DNA of 19,012 nt from Treponema sp. (GTDB lineage: Bacteria; Spirochaetota; Spirochaetia; Treponematales; Treponemataceae): assembly GCA_004554075.1 (NCBI GenBank), contig SFOB01000046.1, positions 1-19,012 on the forward strand. The letters run 5' to 3'. Positions 1-7,868 of this stretch are shown here, piece by piece. The position numbers and the translations under genes were made by a program. How positions within the stretch are numbered: position 1 is the stretch's first letter; each line of letters starts with the position of its first letter. Below the pieces are notes generated by a model. That model worked only from the letters and a program-made list of their open reading frames with translations, did not search any database and was not told the DNA's origin.

Positions 1-15
1 AGCCCGAGCATGACA
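1..15. repeat. Partial copy of a dispersed palindromic repeat, cut by the window edge
   Basis: The first 15 bases (AGCCCGAGCATGACA) match the right half of the palindromic repeat at 10402-10429 with one mismatch, and the similarity continues loosely into the TAGAA that follows. It lies immediately downstream of the cysK stop codon. Only half is visible, so whether it forms a full hairpin cannot be judged here. The shared sequence is seen directly; calling it a dispersed family is an inference from two copies. Confidence 0.5.
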
Positions 16-957
16 CTAGAACTCCACGTCCTCGTCGAAAAGCGGTGTGCTGAAGTAGCGCTCTGCCGTATCCGGCAAAACAGTAACTACAGTTTTTCCA
101 GGTCCAAGTGCCTTTGCAAGCTCAAGGGCTGCAGCAACGTTTGTTCCGCTGGAAATACCGCACATAATTCCTTCCTTGCGGGAAAGCTCACGGCTTGTTC
201 TGATTGCCTGAGAATCTGTTACAATGAAAATATCATCATAAATCTCTTTATTCAAAATCGGAGGAATAAGTCCGTCACCAATTCCCATCTGCAGGTGGGT
301 ACCTACACTACCACCACTGAGAATTGCAGCGTGAGCAGGCTCAACTGCCCAGATTGTGATTCCTGGATTCTTTTCTTTAAGAACCTCACCTATTCCGGTA
401 AGAGTTCCGCCGGTTCCAATACCAGAGCAAAAACCGTCTATAGGACCATCAACATCTTCAAGGATTTCAACTGCAGTCTGCTCGCGCTGAATCTGCGGGT
501 TAGCAGGATTTTCAAACTGCTGAGGAATAAAAACATGAGGATCCATATGCTGCATATAAAAAGCAGTATCAATACATTCCTGAATGCACTTTCCAATGTC
601 GCCGTTATCGTGAACAAGTTTAACTTCCGCTCCATAATGTTTAACCAGTTTGCGGCGTTCTTCACTTACACTGTCCGGCATAATGATTACAGTTTTATAA
701 CCACGAACCGCGCCAATAAGAGCAAGACCAATTCCCTGGTTGCCGCTTGTAGGTTCAACGATGACACTGTTTTTATCGATTAATCCACGGCGCTCAGCAT
801 CCAGAATCATATTATAAGCTGTACGGGTTTTTATAGAACCACCAACATTAAGCCCTTCAAATTTTACGAGGACACGAGCCATATCCGGAGTTACCATTTT
901 CTGTAACTGGATGATTGGTGTATGCCCCATTGCTTCAAGAATATTATTATAAATCAT
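16..957 (-). CDS. cysK: Cysteine synthase-like PLP enzyme (O-acetylserine sulfhydrylase family)
   Basis: A fold-type II PLP enzyme of 313 residues, the usual CysK length. Family members make cysteine from O-acetylserine and sulfide in the cytoplasm. Visible motifs: the PLP lysine K43 in GGSIKTR, a substrate loop TSGNQG (70-75), the FENPANP segment (149-154), the phosphate-binding GTGGT (181-185) and GISSG (267-271). Two motifs differ from the textbook family: SIKTR instead of SVKDR and TSGNQG instead of TSGNTG, so the exact substrate is uncertain. The reading frame is open to 1080, but the start at 957 gives the family's normal N-terminus (ILEAMGHTP). There is no Shine-Dalgarno sequence. A TATAAT at 972-967 lies 9 nt before the ATG, so the mRNA may be nearly leaderless. 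The gene stands alone behind a terminator at 1052-1108. No serine acetyltransferase gene is adjacent. Confidence 0.85.
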   Translation of the reverse strand: MIYNNILEAMGHTPIIQLQKMVTPDMARVLVKFEGLNVGGSIKTRTAYNMILDAERRGLIDKNSVIVEPTSGNQGIGLALIGAVRGYKTVIIMPDSVSEERRKLVKHYGAEVKLVHDNGDIGKCIQECIDTAFYMQHMDPHVFIPQQFENPANPQIQREQTAVEILEDVDGPIDGFCSGIGTGGTLTGIGEVLKEKNPGITIWAVEPAHAAILSGGSVGTHLQMGIGDGLIPPILNKEIYDDIFIVTDSQAIRTSRELSRKEGIMCGISSGTNVAAALELAKALGPGKTVVTVLPDTAERYFSTPLFDEDVEF

Positions 958-966
958 AAGGATTTT

Positions 967-972
967 ATTATA
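967..972 (-). promoter_or_regulatory. Candidate -10 element of cysK
   Basis: A perfect TATAAT on the minus strand, followed by 9 nt and the ATG at 957. No good -35 hexamer is seen at 16-18 bp spacing. Transcription would start within about 3 nt of the ATG. Confidence 0.5.
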
Positions 973-1051
973 GTGATTTTTTGCTACTTGGAATAGAAGA
1001 TATCTCTTTTCTGTTTTGACGTGACGAATAGTGTAATTGGACTGGTGCGGA

Positions 1052-1108
1052 GTAAAAAAAATGCACCTGGACAACATCATCCCCGTTGGCCAGGTGCATT
1101 TTTTTTAC
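1052..1108 (-). terminator. Rho-independent terminator, symmetrical
   Basis: A perfect 19-bp inverted repeat (1052-1070 and 1090-1108) with a 19-nt loop. The arm is eight A residues followed by TGCACCTGG, so a U-tract follows the GC stem on either strand. It lies 21 bp beyond the stop of the minus-strand membrane protein gene at 1130 and upstream of cysK. It should therefore separate these two co-directional genes. Confidence 0.85.
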
Positions 1109-1129
1109 GGGAGCATCAGCCCAATTATA

Positions 1130-2242
1130 TTACTCGGCTCTGCCCATTGCTTCGTCAAAGTCTTTTGTACCAGCCCAAATCTCATTCTTATATGGATTTG
1201 TCTTAGTAGCGCAAGCTTTCTTACAGATAGCAGCAAGAACAAGAACGTTGATTGCAAGAGCAAGAACAGCGATAACGCCCTGTGCTTTTGGATCAGCAGT
1301 AATTCCCATCTTAGCAATAGCCTGCTGAACTTCAGGACCATTGTTTGCAATTGCAGGGTTATTGTAGATAGCCATAGAAGCATCATACAAAGCCTGAGCA
1401 CCAGTTCCGTCCTGAGGAGCGCCAGCGTACAATGAAGGAAGTACAGAGAATGGCTTTGTCAACTGGAATGGTACAACCTGAGCGAACATACACCAGATTG
1501 AAAGTGTGAATGCACGGTTCTGAATCCAACCACCCTTGTTCCAGAATGTAGCTGCGAATGTAGGTGCGAGAAGAAGTGCAAGACCACAGTACCATGAGTG
1601 TGTTGGAAGGTTGAGGTATGTATATTCGAAGTTCCATACATCATAAGCAATAATGAACATCCAGGTCATATCAGGCCAGAGCATATCCTGCTTTTCGAGC
1701 TTACCTTGCTTTGATGAGTAGATTCCCCACCAGCCTGTCATACAAGCGATGTTGATGATACCAGCAAGACCGTTGAGGAGGTTCCACCAGCCACCGTAGA
1801 GGAATACACCTTCATTAGATACCCACCAGCCACCTGTGATTCCACCTTTAATAGCTGATTCGAAATCTGAAGCTACGGCGATAAGAATATTGATACCTAC
1901 GATAATGAATGGCCAGCATTTGAACCATTCAGACTTTCCAAGAGCAGTCCATTTTCTTGCAAGGAAAATAAAACCAATACATCCGATTGTTGCGGCATAC
2001 AATTTAGCATAATGGAACCAGCCGCCCATATACTTAATTACATACCATTCTGATGCAAAAGAATTCTTACCGATAGCAGCTACAATAAAGTAAACTGTCA
2101 ATGCAGCAGGAACAACAAAGAAGATAGTAATTCCACCAACCTTTGTTCTACCAAACTCATTCAAAAGAACGAGACCAATGAATACCAGACACCAACCAAG
2201 CAGCTGAGTTGCTACTGTTGAGCCATAAAGTTGAAATAACAT
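1130..2242 (-). CDS. Trp-rich polytopic membrane protein, DUF5692-like
   Basis: A 370-residue integral membrane protein with roughly nine or ten hydrophobic segments, starting LLGWCLVFIGLVLL and ending with VIAVLALAINVLVLAAIC near the C-terminus. It is unusually rich in Trp and Gly (GGWW motifs occur twice). From memory it resembles the uncharacterised DUF5692 family; no function is known to me, and a transport or sensing role would be a guess. The start at 2242 was chosen because AGGAGG lies 4-5 nt upstream; the frame is open to 2299 but without a ribosome site. A hydrophilic stretch just before the last span (about residues 280-325, with NNPAIANNGPEVQQA) may be an extracellular loop. The gene begins 50 bp after hypA and ends at the strong terminator at 1052-1108. 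It could therefore be the last gene of the hyp transcript. Confidence 0.75.
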   Translation of the reverse strand: MLFQLYGSTVATQLLGWCLVFIGLVLLNEFGRTKVGGITIFFVVPAALTVYFIVAAIGKNSFASEWYVIKYMGGWFHYAKLYAATIGCIGFIFLARKWTALGKSEWFKCWPFIIVGINILIAVASDFESAIKGGITGGWWVSNEGVFLYGGWWNLLNGLAGIINIACMTGWWGIYSSKQGKLEKQDMLWPDMTWMFIIAYDVWNFEYTYLNLPTHSWYCGLALLLAPTFAATFWNKGGWIQNRAFTLSIWCMFAQVVPFQLTKPFSVLPSLYAGAPQDGTGAQALYDASMAIYNNPAIANNGPEVQQAIAKMGITADPKAQGVIAVLALAINVLVLAAICKKACATKTNPYKNEIWAGTKDFDEAMGRAE

Positions 2243-2292
2243 GAAACCTCCTGAGTGTGTTGACACCGGATATCCCGTGGGCACCGGCATTT

Positions 2293-2637
2293 TCAGCACG
2301 CTTCTATTTCCTTTATGTTCATTTCATTTCCCGTCTGCAAAACCGTATCTTCGCTTTTACAGTGCGGACAAGTTTTCCCAAATTCAACAGTGCCGTAAGT
2401 CTTTCCGCAGGCATTACAGATTGTTACTGCGGGAAGAGTTTCTATTTTAAGAATGGCATTTTCCATAACAGGCGATTTTTTAACCGCCCACTTCCAGCCG
2501 TCTTCCAGAAACTCCGGCACTACTCCACTTACCTCTCCGAGTTCAAGCGTCACGCTCTGAATCTGCTGCAGGTTTTGTTCTGAAGCAAGATTTTCGAGAC
2601 GCTTGATTACGTGAAAGACAATTCCAAGTTCGTGCAT
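2293..2637 (-). CDS. hypA: Nickel metallochaperone HypA
   Basis: A 114-residue protein of full family length. HypA delivers Ni(II) for maturation of [NiFe] hydrogenase and, in some bacteria, other nickel enzymes, working with the GTPase HypB. The N-terminus MHE provides the nickel ligand His2. Four cysteines in two CxxC pairs (C74/C77 and C90/C93) form the structural zinc site. The start lies only 12 nt after the stop of the upstream flavoprotein and has no clear Shine-Dalgarno sequence at normal spacing, so translation is probably coupled. The only GGAG lies inside the end of the upstream gene, about 14 nt away. No hydrogenase structural gene is in the window, so the nickel client is unknown. 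Confidence 0.93.
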   Translation of the reverse strand: MHELGIVFHVIKRLENLASEQNLQQIQSVTLELGEVSGVVPEFLEDGWKWAVKKSPVMENAILKIETLPAVTICNACGKTYGTVEFGKTCPHCKSEDTVLQTGNEMNIKEIEAC

Positions 2638-2649
2638 GTGTAAGGCTGC

Positions 2650-5367
2650 TTACTTCTCCATAGACGAGCGGTTCGGATTCAAAAGAATCTTTACTTCGCG
2701 CTTGAGAATGTTCGGCAGAATTGCCTTGAGCTTATCTTCACTCTTAGTCATGCGGCTTGCCTTTGGATGCTCTCGGTGAAGTTTAATTGCATCGAACGCA
2801 CACTTAGTTGTACAAACACCACAACCAATACACTTGTTCTCATCAACAATACTCTGGCCACAGCTGAGACAGCGGGCAGTTTCTTTCTTAATCTGCTCTT
2901 CTGTAAAGCAAAGTTTTGTTTCCTTAAAGTTGCTGCCTACATCTGCGGCAGTTTTCTTTCCAGGAACCTGACGTGGTGTATTGTCATAACCTTCAACAAG
3001 GATATCTTCCTTATTAAGTTCAATGAATTCGCGCTTATCGCGGCCGATTGTCATTGTTGAATGAGGCTGTACAAATCTGTGAATTGAAACAGCAGCTTTT
3101 TTACCAGCGGCAATAGCATCGATTGCAAACTTCGGACCTGTATAAACGTCACCACCTGCAAAAATATCAGGTTCTGCTGTCTGGTATGTTACAGGATCTG
3201 CAACTACACCGTTTCCACGGCCAAGTTCTACTTTTGAACCTGCAAGCATGTCGCCCCAGACAATTGCCTGACCGATACTCAGGAACACGTTGTCGCATTC
3301 AACAGTCATTGTGTCATTTTCATCATATTTTGGATTAAAGCGTCCTGTTTCATCTTTTACAGATACGCACTTCTTGAATACGATTCCTTTTACCTTGCCG
3401 CCTTCGGTCAAAATCTCTTTTGGACCCCAGCCGCAGTTTATCTTGATTCCTTCTTCTTCGGCTTCTTCAATTTCTTCTACTGTTGCAGGCATTTCGTTGC
3501 GCTGTTCAAGACAGAACTGCTGAACATCAGTTCCACCGCAGCGCCATGCTGTACGGCTAACATCAATTGCAACGTTACCACCACCAACAACAACTGTCTT
3601 ACCAGTAACTTTATAGTCGTGGTTATCAGCAACTTCGCGAAGGAAGTCTACGGCAGTCATAACGCCTTCTGCATCTTCACCAGGAATACCAGCCTTGCGG
3701 CCACCCTGACATCCGATTGCTATATAGAAGGCCTTATAGCCCTGCTCGCGAAGCTGTGCGATTGTTACGTCTTTACCAACTTCTACGCCAGTCTTAATCT
3801 CAACGCCCATTTCTTTCATTACGTCGATTTCAGCGGCAACAACATCTTTTTCAAGTTTGAAGGCAGGAATACCGTAAACCAGCATACCACCGGCAAGCTT
3901 GTTCTTTTCGAATACTGTCGGGCGATAACCTTTTTCTGCAAGATAGAAGGCACAGCTCAAACCTGCCGGGCCACCACCGATAATAGCGATTTTCTGACTG
4001 AACTCGCCGCGGTTAGAAGGAATAACCTTCTTTGGAATAAAGCGTACTTTTGAGTCCAGATCTTTCTGAGCAATGAATTTCTTTACTTCATCAATTGCAA
4101 TTGCCTCGTCAATTGTTCCGCGGGTACAAGCTGTCTCACAGCGCTTGTTACAGATACGTCCGCAAACTGCAGGGAAAGGATTTTCCTTTTTGATGAGTTC
4201 GAGGGCTTCTGTGTAGCGGCCTTCGCTTGCCATCTTAAGATAGCCCTGAATACCAATATGGGCAGGACAGGCAGTTTTACAAGGAGCGGTACCAGTTTCG
4301 TAACAGTTGATACGGGCAGTATCGCGGTAGTTTTCATCCCAGTTTGCCTCGCTCCACTTGTGATTGTCCGGTAAAATGTGTTTTGGATACTTTACGCGGC
4401 TTCCGTCTTTTTTACAAAGCTTCTGACCAAGCTTAACAGCGCCGGCAGGACAATATTCTACACAACGGCCACAGGCAACACACTTGTCGCTTTCGGTTCT
4501 GGCAACATAAGCCGAGCGAGACATATTTGGAGTATTAAAAAGCTGAGAAGTACGCAGAGCATAGCAGACATTGATGTTACAGTTACAGATAGCAAAAATC
4601 TTGTTTTCGCCGTCGATATTTGTAATCTGGTGAACAAAGCCATTGTCCTCAGCGCGCTTCAAAATCTCCATTACTTCGTCGCGGGTAATATAGTGACCAC
4701 GTTTTGTTTCTACAAGGTAGTCTGCCATATCACCAACACCAATACACCAGTCCTCAGGATCATCGGCACAACCTTCTTCGTAAGTGCGGCGGCTCAGGCG
4801 GCAGGAACAAGGAGATGCAGCATATTTTCCAATATATTTATCGAGCCAGTGAGAAATATGTTCTACACTGACACTTGAGTTTTCAGCTTCAATTGCCTTT
4901 TCAACAGGGATTACGTGCATACCAATACCTGCACCTCCCTCCGGTACCATTGGGGTAACCTTAGTAAGAGGTTCAAAGGTCATGCGGTCAAAGAAGCGGC
5001 CAAGCTTTGGATGCTCTTCCAGCTGCTTCTGATTCATGTTTGTAAACTCAGCAGATCCCGGAACGAACATTGGCAGAATGTACTGCTTTTCGCGTTTTGG
5101 ATTTTCCCAGTTATATTCGATGAGGCCGGCAATTGCCATGTCCATCATGATTTTTTCGAGATATTCAGTAGTCTTGCCGGTAAGTTCTACCAGCTGCGGG
5201 AGTGTAACAGGTTTACGCACATCCATTTTGAGGGCAACTTCTGCCATCTCGTCTGTTACAATTTCATTTAATCCCCAATACTCAGGGTCGTTTTCGTTGA
5301 TTTTGCGTCCGAGTCGGTCTGTAATTTTCTGTCCCAACTCCAGAATTAAAGGTCTTACTTCTGCCAT
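2650..5367 (-). CDS. Multidomain iron-sulfur flavoprotein: winged-helix/Cys-rich/ferredoxin module fused to GltD-type NAD(P)H oxidoreductase
   Basis: A 905-residue cytoplasmic protein, start chosen at 5367 because AGGAG precedes it; the open frame runs to a GTG at 5418. Domains in order: a winged-helix-like segment (about 50-95), a Cys-rich module with CSC, C200, C208 and CNCNINVC (187-268), a 4Fe-4S motif CVACGRCVEYCP (296-307), a GltD/DPD-type double-cluster domain with eight cysteines (355-414), an FAD Rossmann motif GGGPAG (464-469), an NAD(P)H motif GGGNVA (595-600), GGD (738-740) near the FAD, and a C-terminal cluster region (CLSC 833-836 and CIGCGVCTTKC 846-856). This wiring is typical of enzymes moving electrons between NAD(P)H and ferredoxin or a partner protein, including NfnB-like bifurcating flavoproteins. 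It lies between hypB and hypA, which suggests service to a nickel redox enzyme, but its acceptor cannot be read from sequence. It is about twice the length of GltD (about 470 residues). Confidence 0.85.
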   Translation of the reverse strand: MAEVRPLILELGQKITDRLGRKINENDPEYWGLNEIVTDEMAEVALKMDVRKPVTLPQLVELTGKTTEYLEKIMMDMAIAGLIEYNWENPKREKQYILPMFVPGSAEFTNMNQKQLEEHPKLGRFFDRMTFEPLTKVTPMVPEGGAGIGMHVIPVEKAIEAENSSVSVEHISHWLDKYIGKYAASPCSCRLSRRTYEEGCADDPEDWCIGVGDMADYLVETKRGHYITRDEVMEILKRAEDNGFVHQITNIDGENKIFAICNCNINVCYALRTSQLFNTPNMSRSAYVARTESDKCVACGRCVEYCPAGAVKLGQKLCKKDGSRVKYPKHILPDNHKWSEANWDENYRDTARINCYETGTAPCKTACPAHIGIQGYLKMASEGRYTEALELIKKENPFPAVCGRICNKRCETACTRGTIDEAIAIDEVKKFIAQKDLDSKVRFIPKKVIPSNRGEFSQKIAIIGGGPAGLSCAFYLAEKGYRPTVFEKNKLAGGMLVYGIPAFKLEKDVVAAEIDVMKEMGVEIKTGVEVGKDVTIAQLREQGYKAFYIAIGCQGGRKAGIPGEDAEGVMTAVDFLREVADNHDYKVTGKTVVVGGGNVAIDVSRTAWRCGGTDVQQFCLEQRNEMPATVEEIEEAEEEGIKINCGWGPKEILTEGGKVKGIVFKKCVSVKDETGRFNPKYDENDTMTVECDNVFLSIGQAIVWGDMLAGSKVELGRGNGVVADPVTYQTAEPDIFAGGDVYTGPKFAIDAIAAGKKAAVSIHRFVQPHSTMTIGRDKREFIELNKEDILVEGYDNTPRQVPGKKTAADVGSNFKETKLCFTEEQIKKETARCLSCGQSIVDENKCIGCGVCTTKCAFDAIKLHREHPKASRMTKSEDKLKAILPNILKREVKILLNPNRSSMEK

Positions 5368-5421
5368 GTTTGCTCCTATAAAATTATAAAACATCGGACC
5401 CCCGCCCGATTCTGACACTTC

Positions 5422-6090
5422 TTACTTATTATGTTCCTGAACTTCATTCAAAAGCCACGAAGTCCACTCCCTTACCCCTTCTCCGGTCTTTGCAGAAATC
5501 GGGAAGATTTTTACGTTTTTATTGAGTTTGCCCACATATTCACGCAATTTATCCATATCAAAATCAAAATAAGGCGCAACATCAATTTTGTTGATGATAA
5601 GAGCATCAACCTTGCTGAACATAAGAGGATATTTAAGCGGTTTGTCGTGACCTTCCGGAACAGAAAGAATCATCACATTTTTTGCAGCACCAGTATCAAA
5701 CTCTGCAGGACAAATCAGGTTGCCGACATTTTCAAGCACAACAAGATCAAGGCCGTCGTAATTCAATTCATTCAGTCCCTGCTCTGTCATTGCCGCATCA
5801 AGATGGCACATTCCGCCTGTATGAAGCTGAATAGATTTTACGCCGGCATTAGCCATTGTCTTTGCATCTACATCAGAATCAACATCTGCTTCCATTATTC
5901 CTATATTGATTTTGTCTTTTAGCTGTTCAACAGTACGCACCAGCGTAGTTGTTTTTCCACTCCCCGGAGACGACATCAGATTCATAAGAAAGGTCTTTTT
6001 AGATTTGAGTTTATCGCGAAGAACCTGAGCCTCTTTGTCGTTATCGGCAAGGATATTTTCCTTTACCTCAATAACACGGACATCTGCCAT
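5422..6090 (-). CDS. hypB: GTPase HypB, hydrogenase/nickel-enzyme maturation
   Basis: A 222-residue SIMIBI-class GTPase that works with HypA to insert nickel. Visible motifs: P-loop SSPGSGKTT (40-48), the nucleotide-dependent metal site CH (C95, H96) inside GGMCHLD, a cysteine in ENVGNLICP (C127), and the guanine-specificity NKID (167-170). There is no His-rich N-terminal stretch and no N-terminal CxxCGC site, so this is the short form that does not store nickel. The start at 6090 has AGGAGT 7 nt upstream. It is the first gene of a minus-strand cluster hypB, flavoprotein, hypA, with a recognisable promoter and inverted repeats just upstream. Confidence 0.94.
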   Translation of the reverse strand: MADVRVIEVKENILADNDKEAQVLRDKLKSKKTFLMNLMSSPGSGKTTTLVRTVEQLKDKINIGIMEADVDSDVDAKTMANAGVKSIQLHTGGMCHLDAAMTEQGLNELNYDGLDLVVLENVGNLICPAEFDTGAAKNVMILSVPEGHDKPLKYPLMFSKVDALIINKIDVAPYFDFDMDKLREYVGKLNKNVKIFPISAKTGEGVREWTSWLLNEVQEHNK

Positions 6091-6097
6091 AAAAAAA

Positions 6098-6157
6098 ACT
6101 CCTGTGATAGTAAGACTATCAAATATTGATTATATCACAGAAAACCGACTAAAGCAA
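6098..6157 (-). promoter_or_regulatory. hypB promoter with overlapping inverted repeats
   Basis: On the minus strand: a weak -35 TTGCTT (6157-6152), a 17-bp spacer, a perfect -10 TATAAT (6134-6129), and the ribosome site AGGAGT (6103-6098). A perfect inverted repeat TGATAGT-AAG-ACTATCA (6105-6121) would form a hairpin at the very 5' end of the mRNA next to the ribosome site. A wider pair, CTGTGATA (6102-6109) and TATCACAG (6133-6140), overlaps the -10. These could be an operator or a translational control hairpin. Confidence 0.6.
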
Positions 6158-6190
6158 AGAAAATACTATTTATTTATAAAGAAATACTAT
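6156..6190. repeat. Tandem direct repeats upstream of hypB promoter
   Basis: AAAGAAAATACTAT (6156-6169) and AAAGAAATACTAT (6178-6190) are near-identical, with their TACTAT cores 21 bp apart, two helical turns. They lie just upstream of the proposed hypB -35, where an activator could bind. They could also simply be AT-rich sequence. Confidence 0.45.
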
Positions 6191-6207
6191 ACAGAGAAAC
6201 ACACCAA

Positions 6208-7770
6208 TTATTTTTTATATAAATCCATTGAAAGCTTATATACACGACTATCTTGAGGTAATTTGCTGAAATATTTATAATGAGCTTCTACATATTTATA
6301 AATCTGATTATTATCCTCTGTGTACTTGAGCATCAAGTCCAGATGCCAGCTGTAAACAAGGTCTGAAAATTCCGGATATTTCTTTTCAAGTTTTGTAAGC
6401 TCTTCAAGAACAAAAGGGCTTTCCTTCATAACATAAAGTTTTCTGAATTCTTCCCATTTAGCCCCCTCTTTAGAAGGAGAATGCTGAATATCAGAAATAT
6501 GCATAACGTGGTCTTTATCTGCTTTTGTTCCATATAAAAGAAGGGTTTCATAAGGGATATAAGCACGGCAGGTTTTTACTGCAGCCATAGACTCAGTTAT
6601 AAATTTATTCCGATCTTGAGAATATAGAAGATAAAAATCTCTTCCGGCAACATAATGAGCCATATAATCTTCCCAGGTTTTATAATTCTTTCTGATATTA
6701 TTAACGATCGGGGTAATCTGCTTTATTGCCTCATCATAAGAAATATATCCGGCACCAACAGCCCACCTTATCCAGGTTATTACCCTTCCTTCATCCCAGG
6801 CTTCAAGCCCGTGAGAACCAAGTTTATCTTTCATCTCTGAAACCCAATATAATCTTGAAGTTTCAAGAGGAGTCAGGTGCTCTGCTTTTGCAATTTTCAA
6901 AACTGATTTTTTCGGATATTTATTAAGCAAAGCAATAAGATCGTTATAGGCCTTGGAATGACCTCCTGCCAATAGAGAGTCTGTAGAACTTATAAGAGAG
7001 GTATAACCACGAATTCCACAGGACTGATTCAAGGTCTTTTTGCCATAGCCGCCAGTATTTCCAAATTCAAAGTGATTACCAAAATCCAGATGGAACTGCC
7101 TGTTTGTTTCAAAAAGATTGCTCGAAAAGGCAATTGCGTATCTTTCAATTTCTGGCAGACTGAACCACAAAGCCTTATAATTCTGGTTAAAGAAATCTTT
7201 TATCTCGTTTTCTGTATATTTCTTATTCTGCTGATTTGCACGAACAATCACAGAAGACCGTGGAGAGCCTTCTGCCGGGAGCTTCCATTTTGGATTGCTT
7301 GAAAAATGAATTTGAAAACTTGTAGGATTTCTGGAATCTCTTTCACTTTCACTGCAATAAGGAAAAGTCAGAACCAGCTTAAACATGGGGTCAGACTTGT
7401 AAATGGCAGTAAGTGTAGTTGAACATAAAACGCGGTTATTATCAAACTGTCGATATTGAGCTTCTGTGTATACAGAAAAATCTTTACTGTCGGTCATTGC
7501 CTTAAGAATCTCAGAAAAAGGCATTTTCCAGTTTGCAAGATGATTTTTTACAAAATAAGGTGGCATTTCAATTGCAGGCAGAACATGAACATAATCAAAT
7601 GGCTTATTAAGCCCCGTTGTCTGAAACAGCCCCTCTCTTTGAGGAAGACGATAAAATTCTCCCCAGGTTGCATCCTCGGGAATAATCCAGTTTTTAAGAA
7701 ATGATGGTTGTCCAGCATAAAAAAGAGAAGAAATTAAAATGGCTGTAAAGAAAGTGATTATTTTTTTCAT
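6208..7770 (-). CDS. Secreted protein with a DUF1266-like domain
   Basis: A 520-residue protein with an N-terminal signal peptide (MKKIITFFTAILISSLFYAG). There is no lipobox Cys, so it is likely periplasmic or exported. Residues about 255-385 match my recollection of the DUF1266 pattern: a leading GHS, then AWDEGRV, RWAVGAGYISYDEA and TWEDYMAHYVAGRDF. No catalytic function is known to me for this family. The N-terminal 250 residues and the C-terminal 130 (Tyr- and Lys-rich, helical looking) were not recognised. There is no Shine-Dalgarno sequence: a TATAAT ends 6 nt before the ATG, so the message is probably leaderless. The gene has its own promoter and lies between the pgk terminator and the hypB promoter. 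No terminator was seen after it. Confidence 0.75.
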   Translation of the reverse strand: MKKIITFFTAILISSLFYAGQPSFLKNWIIPEDATWGEFYRLPQREGLFQTTGLNKPFDYVHVLPAIEMPPYFVKNHLANWKMPFSEILKAMTDSKDFSVYTEAQYRQFDNNRVLCSTTLTAIYKSDPMFKLVLTFPYCSESERDSRNPTSFQIHFSSNPKWKLPAEGSPRSSVIVRANQQNKKYTENEIKDFFNQNYKALWFSLPEIERYAIAFSSNLFETNRQFHLDFGNHFEFGNTGGYGKKTLNQSCGIRGYTSLISSTDSLLAGGHSKAYNDLIALLNKYPKKSVLKIAKAEHLTPLETSRLYWVSEMKDKLGSHGLEAWDEGRVITWIRWAVGAGYISYDEAIKQITPIVNNIRKNYKTWEDYMAHYVAGRDFYLLYSQDRNKFITESMAAVKTCRAYIPYETLLLYGTKADKDHVMHISDIQHSPSKEGAKWEEFRKLYVMKESPFVLEELTKLEKKYPEFSDLVYSWHLDLMLKYTEDNNQIYKYVEAHYKYFSKLPQDSRVYKLSMDLYKK

Positions 7771-7776
7771 GCTTGA

Positions 7777-7804
7777 ATTATAACATGAAAAAATGAAAAG
7801 ACAA
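7777..7804 (-). promoter_or_regulatory. Candidate promoter of the DUF1266 gene
   Basis: A perfect TATAAT (7782-7777) lies 6 nt before the ATG at 7770. A partial -35 TTGTCT (7804-7799) is 16 bp upstream. It overlaps the A/T tract of the pgk terminator. The predicted transcription start falls at the A of the start codon. Confidence 0.5.
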
Positions 7805-7837
7805 AAAAAATACGGTGGCCGAATATCGGACCACCGT
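7802..7837 (-). terminator. Rho-independent terminator of pgk
   Basis: Read on the minus strand: a stem of ACGGTGG plus CCG paired with CGG plus CCACCGT (7812-7821 with 7827-7837, one bulged base), a 5-nt loop and a run of eight T (7810-7803). It lies about 30 bp after the pgk stop. Confidence 0.88.
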
Positions 7838-7868
7838 TATAAAGTCGGCAAGCACAGCTTCCCGAGTT

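Noticed and set aside
10..783. Long plus-strand open frame (257 codons) antisense to cysK
   Set aside because: It is a Cys/Asn/Ser-rich shadow with no ribosome site and no recognisable domain; the opposite strand encodes a clear PLP enzyme.
3619..4053. Plus-strand open frames inside the flavoprotein gene
   Set aside because: They overlap highly conserved FAD and cluster motifs on the minus strand and have no family resemblance or ribosome site.
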